Source of the DNA: Candidatus Poseidoniaceae archaeon
Lineage (GTDB): Archaea; Thermoplasmatota; Poseidoniia; Poseidoniales; Poseidoniaceae
Reading direction: 5' to 3'
NCBI GenBank assembly: GCA_028356125.1
Contig: JAOMTZ010000001.1
Coordinates: 1-64,000, forward strand
DNA: 64,000 nucleotides
In this document: positions 29,024 through 39,284 of the stretch, one piece after another
Numbering within the stretch: position 1 is the first letter of the stretch
Layout of the letters: each line of letters opens with the position of its first letter
Program-made: the position numbers and the translations under genes
Notes under the pieces: model-generated
What the model saw: only the letters and a program-made list of their open reading frames with translations
Told to the model about the DNA's origin: nothing
Database searches by the model: none

Positions 29024-29049
29024 GCTTAGGCGGTGTAGGGACTGAGATT

Positions 29050-30597
29050 TCAGTCCTTGCCTCCTACGGAGGCATTAGAGTCATCCCATAGGTCAGATTC
29101 TGGAAGGTCAGAATCAGTGTAATCTGGAGATTCAGTTTTCGACGACTTGTTCCACTTAGGCATGGATGAAGATTCATTCTCTGTTAATCTCATTCGCTTT
29201 GTAAAAAGAACTACACCAACCAAAATTGCAACGATTAGTAAGATTGCCCAAACATTGATTTTTTTATCATCAGTTTTAGAATTGGCATTAACAATTAGGT
29301 CCATTTCATGACTGTCGGTAGCACCATTATCGTCTGTAATTACCAATCGTAATTCATGAGTCCCAACTCCTAAATTGGATATATCTAACATTTCATCATT
29401 GGAAACAAATTCATCATTGATGTACCACTCGTAAACCAGTGTTTCCTTGTCGCTACCAGTTTCATGTGCTATAGCAGAAACAATTAGATTCTCTTCTTCG
29501 GCTAATTGTATTGAATTAGGGCTGGTATTTTCGAAACCCTCAATCGACACCTCCAATACAGGTACAATATTTTGAACTACGATTGTAACTTGTGAACTCG
29601 ACATTCTTCCAACCATGTCGATTACATCAAGTTGTACAGAATAATTCCCAGATTGTTTAGGATTTAATGTTAGTACTAAACCATTGGTTTCTGATTGTTC
29701 AGCAACACGCATAGAACCATCTGGCTGATGGATGTACCAAACAGCCTGAAGGTTTGAACTCCAAACACCATCCCAGGAGTCGCTTCCATCAATGATTATT
29801 GTGTCACCTTCTGATGCATTACTAGGGCTAATCAGAATAGATTCAGGATTGGTCTGGTCAACGAAGACCCTTACAGAAACATGTGGCGAAGTTCTCAGAA
29901 AACTATCTTGTAACACATATGTTAATTCCCAAGTCCCATCATAGAGTCCTAATTCTTCGGCATCGATTATGAATGACCCGATGTGTTCACCATCTTGAAG
30001 ATTCCATGAAGCATTTACGTCCGCTGACAATAGTTCTCCATCGCAAGCTCCATTCGGTGCATGACACCAAGACAAAATGATATTCGAGTCCGATAGAATT
30101 CCATTCGCAAGTAAACCTAAGGTCGAAATCATTACCGGCTCATCTAGAACGATTGATGAATCGTGCTTAGGTGATAAAATAGGGTCATGTGGACCGTCTC
30201 CAATGAAAACTATTCGATTTAGAATAGCCCTTTGGAGTCCATCTGGTTGACTAATTTCTAACCAACATGTACATTCTAATCCTTGAACATCTATTGTTAT
30301 CGACCAGTTCCAAACCCCTAGATCAATTGGAGTTACCTCACTGAAGTACTCTCCGCTACGTAGAACACTCCACTCACCATATAGGTCATCTAAATCATAC
30401 AAAATCCAGTTTGCATTTTGCGGATCAAGTGTAGTGGATCCATTTACAACAAGTGTGCCGTTTACCCATTCACCATCATCCAAAGTACTAGATAAATCTC
30501 CGGGGAGAGAGGTGGATAGAGAACTGCCCGTATTCAAACACGTAGACAGAAGCAATATCGAAACCAACGTTATGCTGGACTTCGTCAGGGGCCTCAT
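29050..30597 (-). CDS. Secreted/membrane-anchored protein with Ig/PKD-like domains
   Basis: PSNASEGDTIIIDGSDSWD...YSVQLDVIDMVGRMSSSQVTIVV; C-terminal TM IWNVWAILLIVAILVGVVLF-type anchor. Confidence 0.75.
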   Translation of the reverse strand: MRPLTKSSITLVSILLLSTCLNTGSSLSTSLPGDLSSTLDDGEWVNGTLVVNGSTTLDPQNANWILYDLDDLYGEWSVLRSGEYFSEVTPIDLGVWNWSITIDVQGLECTCWLEISQPDGLQRAILNRIVFIGDGPHDPILSPKHDSSIVLDEPVMISTLGLLANGILSDSNIILSWCHAPNGACDGELLSADVNASWNLQDGEHIGSFIIDAEELGLYDGTWELTYVLQDSFLRTSPHVSVRVFVDQTNPESILISPSNASEGDTIIIDGSDSWDGVWSSNLQAVWYIHQPDGSMRVAEQSETNGLVLTLNPKQSGNYSVQLDVIDMVGRMSSSQVTIVVQNIVPVLEVSIEGFENTSPNSIQLAEEENLIVSAIAHETGSDKETLVYEWYINDEFVSNDEMLDISNLGVGTHELRLVITDDNGATDSHEMDLIVNANSKTDDKKINVWAILLIVAILVGVVLFTKRMRLTENESSSMPKWNKSSKTESPDYTDSDLPESDLWDDSNASVGGKD

Positions 30598-30602
30598 CTA
30601 TT

Positions 30603-33600
30603 CTACTCCTCAAACGCATTACAAAGTTGGCCTTGGCCAGGGAAGCTGTTGATGTCACGAGGGTTAGTGTCCCACTTGTATTCACAATAGTTAACGTGGC
30701 CATCACCGTCTGTGTCAGTCATTCTGTCGACTCCATCATATGGATCGAAATTGAAATAATACTCCCATCCTGTCGCCATTCCATCATCATCGTGGTCTTG
30801 GTAGAAAACTTCAGCTCCATCTTCCCAGTCGTCACCATCACTGTCATTAGCAATCGGATTTGTTCCATTAACGAACTCTTCAAAACTAGTGTAATTTTCT
30901 AGATTGTCATAGAATGATTTCCCATCTGGAGTATCTGGGTCAATGTGACAATTGCTAGATTGTGGGTCTTCATATGAAGGACAATACTTTGCAATTAACC
31001 CTGTACGGTTTAAGCCATCCTGGTCTGGGTCTTCCATCCCATCATCAATTCCATCAGCATCTGAATCCTTTAGTGCAGGATCCATAACTCCACGAGCCCC
31101 ATTTGCGCTTGTTGTGGCATTGTCAACCAATCCCAGAATAAGTGCCTGTTCAGAGTACCTAACTTCCCAACCGTCTGGAAGAAGGTCACCGTCAGTGTCA
31201 TCATCCACAGGGTTTGTATCCCATCTATCTGGCGCTTCTGCACCGTTTGGTAGTGTGTCGTTATCGATATCATAAGTATCGTCCTTCATCGAACCTTCAG
31301 ACGGGTCTAGTGCCCATCTTCCGTTACAATCACAAAGTGAGTTGGAAGGAACTGCGAAATTAGTCATGTTCATCTCATGAATTTCATATTTCTTTTCTAG
31401 AATAAATCCACCGAGCCAACTCTTCCAGACATACCCACCAGAATCCATACCACACTCAATCATTGAGTCGCATCCAGGAGGAAGCCATAGGTCGGTTGAT
31501 ACCCATAGTGAATGAGATTTCGTATTATCTTCGACAGATTCTATTTGCATCTCCCAACCATCAAGCATGCCGTCGCTGTCTGTATCGTTAATCAAAGGAT
31601 TCGTAGGGTTTTGATACGGCCTAGGAACGAAGAGAACTTCGTAACCATCTTTCAGCCCATCGTTATCTGTGTCCGAATTGTTCGCATGAGTTAGGAAGTT
31701 GTCTAGTCCAAGAATTACTTCTTCACCATCTTCCAATCCATCGTTGTCTGTATCGTACATACATGGGCTGGTGAAGTAGTCTTCACCGTACCATGAGAAA
31801 CCATTCAGTGCTTCGGCTTGATCTCCTAAACCATCACCATCTGTGTCTGCGTTTGACGCATTAGAGCCTGTTTCACAGACATCATTGAATTCTTTGTAAT
31901 CTGAAAGTCCATCTTCGTCAGTGTCCCAAAGTCCAGGGTCTGATGTAACACGAACATTCTGAACACCACGGTTAACGACTAGTATTTCCCAGCCAATAAC
32001 TTCGATTCCATCTTTCAAACCGTCTCCATCGGTATCAGGGTTTAGTGGGTCAGTAGAACGACCGTCAATGATCCCATCACCGTCTGAATCTCTAGCATTG
32101 TATTCCATAAGATTGGTGAACATTTCATCTAATTCAACAATTTCAAGCCAGACATCAAGCCTACTTTCGATTGTGTCACCGACTTCGACATTAATTGAGT
32201 AAACGTAACCCTCGACAGGGGCTACTAGAGGGATAACCTGTTGGTTACCTCCGGATAATGTAATTCTAGCACGTGCAACTGTTTCGTTAACGCTTACCCA
32301 GTCATCAAGTTCAACATCAATAGCAACAACTAGTGCTGCATTTTCAAGGGTTGAGAAGGTAACCATACCATTCTTGTCAGCGTCATATCCATCACGGTCT
32401 GAATCAATGTCCCCATTGGAACCATCTCTTGGATCTAGACCGTTTGTGGCTTCCCATCCATCAGGCATTCCATCTTCATCAGTATCAGCATGCCAAGGAG
32501 AAGTGAATTTATCATCTCCAAATGCAATAGCTACTTGATATTCTTCGATGTTATTCATTCCATCTTCATCCCAATCGCCATATCCATCAGAACTATTTGC
32601 TGGATTCAACATCTGCTGGAAGGCTAAAGTTGGGTTCTTCGGGTTACTTTTCATAGCAGGATGGTCATTGACTTCGCCGAAACAGAATTCAAACCCATCA
32701 GGCATCCCGTCACCGTCTGTATCCCAGTCAGAAGGTCCATTCAGTAGGCCATCTCCATCCATGTCTTCCTTGAACCAAGCAAGTCCATTTTCCAAGACTT
32801 CCTGGGCGAAAGGAGCATCCCTGATAATCGGGGTAATGAGACTTAGACCACAGTTTTGTCCAGTTGCCCTCATTACTGAGATCGTTGAATTTGAAACCTC
32901 GTGACTATCATTTAGCATATCCCCATCAGAGTCAGGCTTGGTTGGGTCTGTTCCATAATCTTCCTCCTCGAAGTTGAATAATGTGTCTTCATCAGAATCT
33001 AACACTTGGTCGCAGGAATGTTGTCCGGCACCATTGGATAATCCTTCCCAACTGGGCACACCATTTTTCCCATCGAAATGATCTTTAAGAGATTGAGTCA
33101 TTGCAGCATCTAATTTTACACAATCCCAGTTAGGAGAAAGAGGGTCAAACAATGTGAAGTTACCACGTGGGTCTTCGACAAATTGCTTGTAGGTTACTTC
33201 CCACTTGTCATTTAGTCCATCACCATCTGTGTCGGCAAGACGAGGATTAGTACCTTCGATTACTTCGATTGAATTGATTAATCCATCTCGGTCGGGATCT
33301 CCTTTTGGTCCGTCATCAGGATCAGGCCATGAATCGTCTTCATCCTGTTCTTCTGCGTCCTCGGAATTGGCTTCACTCGGATCATTATCCGCATCATCTG
33401 ATTCTCCGTTGTCAAGAGGATTGAGGCCATTTTCTACTTCCCAGCCGTCTTCCATACCGTCGCTATCAGTATCGTTGTCTAAGGGATCTGTACCATATTG
33501 AGCTTCGATCGCATCTGGGAGACCATCATTGTCAGTGTCCATAGATTGGCCAGTATTGGAGCCATCTCCGATGATATCATCTTCTGCCGCAGCATCGAAA

Positions 33601-33713
33601 TCACCAGCGGTTTCGCTGGTTTGGAAGAATCCGGTAGCACCTACGAAAAGTGAACCGAAAATTAGAGTTGAGACTATGGCGACATAGGCCATCTGGTTGT
33701 GTGAAACTGTCAT
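30603..33713 (-). CDS. Large secreted protein with many TSP type-3/calcium-binding-like repeats
   Basis: More than ten copies of DTDxDGLxDGxEV/DxDNDGL; N-terminal hydrophobic segment. Confidence 0.85.
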   Translation of the reverse strand: MTVSHNQMAYVAIVSTLIFGSLFVGATGFFQTSETAGDFDAAAEDDIIGDGSNTGQSMDTDNDGLPDAIEAQYGTDPLDNDTDSDGMEDGWEVENGLNPLDNGESDDADNDPSEANSEDAEEQDEDDSWPDPDDGPKGDPDRDGLINSIEVIEGTNPRLADTDGDGLNDKWEVTYKQFVEDPRGNFTLFDPLSPNWDCVKLDAAMTQSLKDHFDGKNGVPSWEGLSNGAGQHSCDQVLDSDEDTLFNFEEEDYGTDPTKPDSDGDMLNDSHEVSNSTISVMRATGQNCGLSLITPIIRDAPFAQEVLENGLAWFKEDMDGDGLLNGPSDWDTDGDGMPDGFEFCFGEVNDHPAMKSNPKNPTLAFQQMLNPANSSDGYGDWDEDGMNNIEEYQVAIAFGDDKFTSPWHADTDEDGMPDGWEATNGLDPRDGSNGDIDSDRDGYDADKNGMVTFSTLENAALVVAIDVELDDWVSVNETVARARITLSGGNQQVIPLVAPVEGYVYSINVEVGDTIESRLDVWLEIVELDEMFTNLMEYNARDSDGDGIIDGRSTDPLNPDTDGDGLKDGIEVIGWEILVVNRGVQNVRVTSDPGLWDTDEDGLSDYKEFNDVCETGSNASNADTDGDGLGDQAEALNGFSWYGEDYFTSPCMYDTDNDGLEDGEEVILGLDNFLTHANNSDTDNDGLKDGYEVLFVPRPYQNPTNPLINDTDSDGMLDGWEMQIESVEDNTKSHSLWVSTDLWLPPGCDSMIECGMDSGGYVWKSWLGGFILEKKYEIHEMNMTNFAVPSNSLCDCNGRWALDPSEGSMKDDTYDIDNDTLPNGAEAPDRWDTNPVDDDTDGDLLPDGWEVRYSEQALILGLVDNATTSANGARGVMDPALKDSDADGIDDGMEDPDQDGLNRTGLIAKYCPSYEDPQSSNCHIDPDTPDGKSFYDNLENYTSFEEFVNGTNPIANDSDGDDWEDGAEVFYQDHDDDGMATGWEYYFNFDPYDGVDRMTDTDGDGHVNYCEYKWDTNPRDINSFPGQGQLCNAFEE

Positions 33714-33815
33714 CTTAATACTCTCCGCACGGTAATGCAAGTTACTCCACTACAGTTCTGGTCATAAACCTTCACGGTAGATGATTTGACTAAAGATTTT
33801 TTTTTGCCTAGAATA

Positions 33816-34838
33816 TCAACTTAATTCATACCTACTTTGTAGTGTTATTTTGTGCAAATTATCCTCTCTTGAAAGGGAAACTTTCACCGGTCGCCCTTCG
33901 CTACGAATCCATGCACCTGCAAGCATGCCCAATGTTATTGCAGGTACTGCTACTTGAGAATAAATCAATTCGATACCACCGTTAGAATCTATTGATTTAA
34001 CAGATTGAGGCTTCGAAAACCCCATTGGTGAGAAAAAAGCATCACAACTTTGCATCCATCCATCGGCATCAGCAGCTAAAAATATCTCTTCACCAGCAAT
34101 AAACAAATTTTTGCTGGCGATGGCCATCGAAAGAAAACCATCGTCTTCATCTGGCCATGAAATCCTTTCATCTTCTCCAATGTTAGCATTCAATCCTGCA
34201 CATGAATCTTGCAAACGTTTGAATAAACCAGATGGCAACAAATGATGACTTAGCCCATCGATTCGCCACTTCTCTTCGACTTCAATGCGATATGGCTCAC
34301 CCATCTCAAACGACTCGACTGATTTCTTAGAGGCTGTAATTGGGTAATCAGATTTTTCTAATTGCAATACACAAGATTCAGAAGATTTCTCCTCCCACCT
34401 CATTCGATATCTTTCGGAATTGATCCTTTCTATATCTGCTTGTAATATTCCTGAAAATATCGGATTCAGCCCCACGGATTGAAAACTTGCAGGATTCAAT
34501 GAAGGTGCCCCCCATCCAAAGATTCTCCAACGGTGGATTAAGGCGCCTAATACCTTCTTTTTCCTAAAAAAGCCAGTGAAATCTAGTGAACCTGAATTAA
34601 GCAACCATTCTTCTTCATCACATGCAGAATTCGCTAACTTCCTCCCCATGGGTGAATCAATAGTTTCCTCAAACATACGCCACCAACTATCTAATCCATC
34701 TGCTCGCCAACGAAACCAGGGATTGCCAAACTTATCGATAATCAGTCCGTTGCGAGTAGTGAAATTACTTTCAATGTCCGACATTAGTTGTGTGTCGAGT
34801 AGCGTTTCTGCTTCATCGATTAGTGGCATATGAATCAC
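33816..34838 (-). CDS. Hypothetical protein
   Basis: 340-aa ORF overlapping the SHMT stop by 4 bp (ATGA-type coupling). Confidence 0.7.
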   Translation of the reverse strand: MIHMPLIDEAETLLDTQLMSDIESNFTTRNGLIIDKFGNPWFRWRADGLDSWWRMFEETIDSPMGRKLANSACDEEEWLLNSGSLDFTGFFRKKKVLGALIHRWRIFGWGAPSLNPASFQSVGLNPIFSGILQADIERINSERYRMRWEEKSSESCVLQLEKSDYPITASKKSVESFEMGEPYRIEVEEKWRIDGLSHHLLPSGLFKRLQDSCAGLNANIGEDERISWPDEDDGFLSMAIASKNLFIAGEEIFLAADADGWMQSCDAFFSPMGFSKPQSVKSIDSNGGIELIYSQVAVPAITLGMLAGAWIRSEGRPVKVSLSREDNLHKITLQSRYELS

Positions 34839-36148
34839 AGTGGGTATCCATTAGATTCATCTTCATTAAAGCAATAACGAATTATTTGGTAATCAGATTT
34901 GAAATCCCTAACATCGCTCTTTACAGAAGAAGGGTCTTCATTTTCAATCAAAACACGAGCGTAGAAGCGAGCCACATCTAACATCTCATCAGTACCCATC
35001 CCAACTCGAGTCAATTCCTGCACTCCCAGTCGTAACCCAGACGGAGTCATAGCCTTAGTGTCGCCAGGTAGCATATTCATGTTAGTAATAATTCCTGCTT
35101 GTTCAAGTAAATCTGCTGCTTTAGCACCAGCCCCAGAGTCAAGGTCTCCGTGTCTAGTAAGTACTTGATGAGAAGCAGTATAGCCTCTAGATTCAGCCAA
35201 TACGTCAAACCCTTCAGATGCTAATGCTGCAGCAAATGCTTGCGCATTAGCCACAGTATTCTTTGACAATTCAACCCCATATTCTTGAAATTCAGCTAAT
35301 GCTACGACTTTGCCTGCCACATGATGAAGATGATATGAAGAACAAGTTCCAGGGAAAACGGCATTGTTCAATCTTCTTTGGAACTTATCGTCTTCACTGG
35401 AAGATAGAATGAACCCACCCTGAGGGCCTGGGAAGGTTTTGTGGGATGAACCAGTCATTACATCTGCTCCTTCGTGAAGGGGATCTTGAAAACATCCTCC
35501 TGCAATTAGGCCAAGAACGTGAGCACCATCGTACATTACAGTTGAACCGACTTCGTGTGCAGCATCTGCCAACTCTTGTAATGGAGTGGGGAAGAGGAAA
35601 ACAGATTGTCCAAATAAGGCCACTTTAGGTGCAACTTCTCGAATAAGAGCGGCTGATGCATCAATATCAGGCTCCATTCTATCCTCGTCCCAAGGGTAAG
35701 TAGACAAATTAAGATCTCTGAGACCAACGGCACCCATTCTGGCATGAGAAATATGACCACCATCTGCAGTCGAAACTGCTGTTATCGAATCGCCTGGTTT
35801 TGATAACGCCTTCAGCGCTGCTATGTTGGAGACAGTCCCGCTAGTAGATTGAATATTAGCGAATGGCACATTGAATACTTTTTTTGCCAACTCCAGACCT
35901 AATTCTTCAATGGTATCAAAGCCGCCACAGCCTTGATAATATCTCTTGAAAGGTAAACCTTCAGCGTATCTTCCGTGTAGGTCACTAGTTACTATCTTCT
36001 GTACCATAGGCGATACAATATTTTCACTTGCAATCATTCCCAAGCCTTCACGGTATAATGTTCCACTAGCAGATACCGCATCCATCACGACTTGCGCATG
36101 ATTCAAATTCTCAGGACTTGCATTCCAAGCGCCGTTATGGCCTACCAT
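34835..36148 (-). CDS. glyA: Serine hydroxymethyltransferase
   Basis: GMIASENIVSPMV; HGRYAEGLPFKRYYQGC; DVMTGSSHKTFPGPQGG. Confidence 0.93.
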   Translation of the reverse strand: MVGHNGAWNASPENLNHAQVVMDAVSASGTLYREGLGMIASENIVSPMVQKIVTSDLHGRYAEGLPFKRYYQGCGGFDTIEELGLELAKKVFNVPFANIQSTSGTVSNIAALKALSKPGDSITAVSTADGGHISHARMGAVGLRDLNLSTYPWDEDRMEPDIDASAALIREVAPKVALFGQSVFLFPTPLQELADAAHEVGSTVMYDGAHVLGLIAGGCFQDPLHEGADVMTGSSHKTFPGPQGGFILSSSEDDKFQRRLNNAVFPGTCSSYHLHHVAGKVVALAEFQEYGVELSKNTVANAQAFAAALASEGFDVLAESRGYTASHQVLTRHGDLDSGAGAKAADLLEQAGIITNMNMLPGDTKAMTPSGLRLGVQELTRVGMGTDEMLDVARFYARVLIENEDPSSVKSDVRDFKSDYQIIRYCFNEDESNGYPL

Positions 36149-36204
36149 AGATGGTGGTTAGACATTCGGCCTTTGACCCTTTTGAATGTAAATCAACTGC
36201 AAAA

Positions 36205-39200
36205 TTAACTCGGACGTCTTGGGCCACCACTACGAGTGGCTTTTGATTGGCGTTCTGATACAATCGTATTGTGAGGAATTCCCTTCCTTTTCAAATCGGT
36301 TGACATTATGCCTTTTGAATTGCGTGAACGGCCCAATGGTTTAGAAGCACGACCTGATTTTCTTTGGATAAATTGGTCACGCCCACGATATGCTACAGGG
36401 CCAACCAAACGCTCCATTGCTGGGATTTCAGAGCCTTCTTCTTTCGGCCTCTTGAGCCACCAACCAGGAGTTAGATTTTGCAGACGAGCATCTCTCTCTC
36501 TTTTCATAGCCTTAGCTCTACGAACTAGTTTAGGACGAACCGACCTCTCACTTTCTTTAGGAATAAGTGTAGTCATCCAGCCAGGGAATCCTATGTCGTA
36601 AACAATACCATTGATTGTTAGAAGCATACCTGATAGCAGTAAATGCGTACCTACTGGCATCTCATTTCTTTGAAGCTTTATTTTATGACGCTTAATCCTC
36701 TTTGCATATGCCACCATAGCCTTCTGGTCTCTATGTCGGATTACTCTAGATTGTTGCTTCCTGAATCTTTTAGCATTTTGATGACCCAATATTAGGCCAA
36801 TGGATATAGCCAGACCTTCCAGCATTCCTAATTCTCCTGATGCATAAATTCCAGCCAACAACCATAGAGGAGTCAAAATACCCCAATTGACTACTTGAGA
36901 AATTATACTTGATGTGAACCTTGGAGTCATCTTCTTCTCAACAGCACTTGATGAAGCAATCAAAATATTGGCATTTAGGGCTTCATCAACACCACTTTTC
37001 AACATTAAAGCTGCAATTGGGTTAACTGGAGCGTCATCAATCCATCTTCTTGATCGTTTTGTAGCAGACTTTGTCAGTGCTATTTCCAACACATCTTCGT
37101 CATCATCAGTTTTAGGACGGCCTAGGATATTCGCTAAAGCCCTAACCCGAGGGTCATAGCCATCAGTCTCTTCTAACTCGTTTAGTACACTAAGAGAACT
37201 GTGCCAGTCTCCTTTGTCAACCAAGCATAATGCTGCTGCGATTCTTGGCTTTGCCATCAATGGGTATTCTCGAACAAGTCTCAGAGATATTTCCAATGCT
37301 TCCTTGTGTTGATTCTGAGCACGGAGTAAAGCCACATTTGAAAGTCTAGCATTCAAAGTAAGATTGTCCTTGTGCAGTGATCCTTCAGTAGGCTGAGGAC
37401 TCCAAGACCTCATCATTCGCATCAAATCATTAAGATGATCGATACAAGAGTTGTTTTCCCAATCCCAGATATCATCTTCATCAACTGAACCATTCCAAGG
37501 ATCGAACCACTCGCAAATGAAGGCCATCAATTCAGGCTCATCGTATCCTTCTGGTTGCTGTAGGTTATGCAAAGCTTCTCTGGCCGCATCTAGCCTACGA
37601 CAAGCAATATGCCCTGCAGCGATTATCATACGAGCCTCATCATTATCACCGCCGGCTTGAGCAAGAACTTTCTTTCCCTCTTCGATAGCAGAAGGCCAAA
37701 GACCTCTAAGGGCCATTTCAATCATCCTTGCACGACTCTTAGCCATTCTAACAATGGCTTCATCTTCTGCGATAGACCTTTGCTGGAAGCGAACTAGACC
37801 ATCAATGTCATTTTGCAAGGCAGCCTCGTCTACAATATCGAACATCCAATTACCACCGCCACTCAGAATAACACCCTCACGGCGCTGGTCAGGATTCAAA
37901 TCGAACTTCAAGTTCCGAAGTTGATTGAATTTAGCAACGGATAATACCCAGGTGATTAGGAAAATAGTCTGGCCTACTGCGATGAATATCCAAGTGACAA
38001 GAAGACGATTCTTCTCATCAAAACCATTTGATTCAAACCAATCAATAAACGGCATCAAATCTCCAAATTCTTTGTAACAAACCAATATCAAAAGTAAGGC
38101 AGTATATCCACTGAAGCCAGCAAATGCGAAGTATAGAACTCTAGCCTGAGCCTTGTCTTCAGAGCGGATTTCTCTAGGAGTTGCTAATAGTACCCCACCT
38201 AGTCCACCGAATGATTGACCTCCGAGGAATAAGTTGCGAATAAGTTCGAAAATGAATGCAAGACCGACAATAGCAATATTCAGAGAAAGATAAGCAGCTA
38301 AAACCTCGGGTAAACTCTTGAGGGCTTCCCATTCTGCAAGCAATGGGTTTTCCTGGATCTGTAAGTATACTTGGTGACCTAGAATTCCACCGTAATTCAA
38401 TACTTCCTGAGCATTGTCTGGGTCATTTACCATCACATAAATTACTGTAACTATTCCATTGATCGCAGTAAGTGGCATAGTTATCAAGAAAAGTATGAGG
38501 ATAAAAGCGAATGCTCTACCAACAATTCCTAATTTCTTAGCATCAATAGGATTCGGTTTGCCCAACCATGTCCGGAATTTGCCAATCATTAGCATATTCC
38601 AAGAAGCACCCATTATTCTTCCATAGGCCAGTATAGTTGGGCCCATGAAAACTAAGCCTGCAATTGCTAGTGCCAAAGGTTTCTGAGAATCCTTGATTTC
38701 TGGTAGAAGTAAAATGTAAGAACCAATCGAGACAATGAAAAGACCAATTAGAGTACCTGAACGTCTAAACATCAATCTGAAAATCTTAGTTTTACCAACT
38801 CCAACTCTTCGGCCAACTAACTGACCATTCAATGACTCCCAAGGAGACATCACAATAGGAATTGTTACCAATACTCCCATCAGCAATAAATTAGGTAAAT
38901 AGTAAACATCAGGTTCGAAAATGAGTTCTGCTATCAACAATAAAACACCGGTCATTGCCATCATGTAGAGGGCTATACCAAAGCCGACGTTGTTGAGGCC
39001 CAATAGCCTCTTTACACCACCTCTTCCTTTAGTCAAACTATGCACTTCGTATAGTCCATCGTCAATCTCAAAACCCACTTGTAAACCAGAAAGTTGAGTT
39101 GGTATCATCCATTTCCAAAGAATAATCGCAGTAGTGAAAGCAATCAGAAAAGGGAGTGCGTGAGTTAGCGATAAATCAGACGGATTTTCAATTGAGCCAG

Positions 39201-39258
39201 CACTAACTAATGGAGCCATCATCAGGCACGCAAAACATGCAAGTAATAGTCTCCTCAT
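36205..39258 (-). CDS. Large polytopic membrane protein with TPR-like repeats
   Basis: Signal-like N-terminus, many TM segments, then helical repeat region (LRAQNQHKEALEISLRLVREYPLMAKPRIAAALCLVDKGDW), basic C-terminus. Confidence 0.75.
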   Translation of the reverse strand: MRRLLLACFACLMMAPLVSAGSIENPSDLSLTHALPFLIAFTTAIILWKWMIPTQLSGLQVGFEIDDGLYEVHSLTKGRGGVKRLLGLNNVGFGIALYMMAMTGVLLLIAELIFEPDVYYLPNLLLMGVLVTIPIVMSPWESLNGQLVGRRVGVGKTKIFRLMFRRSGTLIGLFIVSIGSYILLLPEIKDSQKPLALAIAGLVFMGPTILAYGRIMGASWNMLMIGKFRTWLGKPNPIDAKKLGIVGRAFAFILILFLITMPLTAINGIVTVIYVMVNDPDNAQEVLNYGGILGHQVYLQIQENPLLAEWEALKSLPEVLAAYLSLNIAIVGLAFIFELIRNLFLGGQSFGGLGGVLLATPREIRSEDKAQARVLYFAFAGFSGYTALLLILVCYKEFGDLMPFIDWFESNGFDEKNRLLVTWIFIAVGQTIFLITWVLSVAKFNQLRNLKFDLNPDQRREGVILSGGGNWMFDIVDEAALQNDIDGLVRFQQRSIAEDEAIVRMAKSRARMIEMALRGLWPSAIEEGKKVLAQAGGDNDEARMIIAAGHIACRRLDAAREALHNLQQPEGYDEPELMAFICEWFDPWNGSVDEDDIWDWENNSCIDHLNDLMRMMRSWSPQPTEGSLHKDNLTLNARLSNVALLRAQNQHKEALEISLRLVREYPLMAKPRIAAALCLVDKGDWHSSLSVLNELEETDGYDPRVRALANILGRPKTDDDEDVLEIALTKSATKRSRRWIDDAPVNPIAALMLKSGVDEALNANILIASSSAVEKKMTPRFTSSIISQVVNWGILTPLWLLAGIYASGELGMLEGLAISIGLILGHQNAKRFRKQQSRVIRHRDQKAMVAYAKRIKRHKIKLQRNEMPVGTHLLLSGMLLTINGIVYDIGFPGWMTTLIPKESERSVRPKLVRRAKAMKRERDARLQNLTPGWWLKRPKEEGSEIPAMERLVGPVAYRGRDQFIQRKSGRASKPLGRSRNSKGIMSTDLKRKGIPHNTIVSERQSKATRSGGPRRPS

Positions 39259-39284
39259 CAGACAGGCCTACCGGGCTGACTTCA

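Noticed and set aside
30603-33713. Periodic repeats as a possible CRISPR or DNA satellite
   Set aside because: They are degenerate coding repeats (DTDxDGLxDGxE) of variable spacing within one ORF.
33786-33806. T-run near 33.8 kb as a terminator
   Set aside because: Both flanking genes are on the minus strand, where this reads as an A-run, so it is not a U-rich terminator for them.
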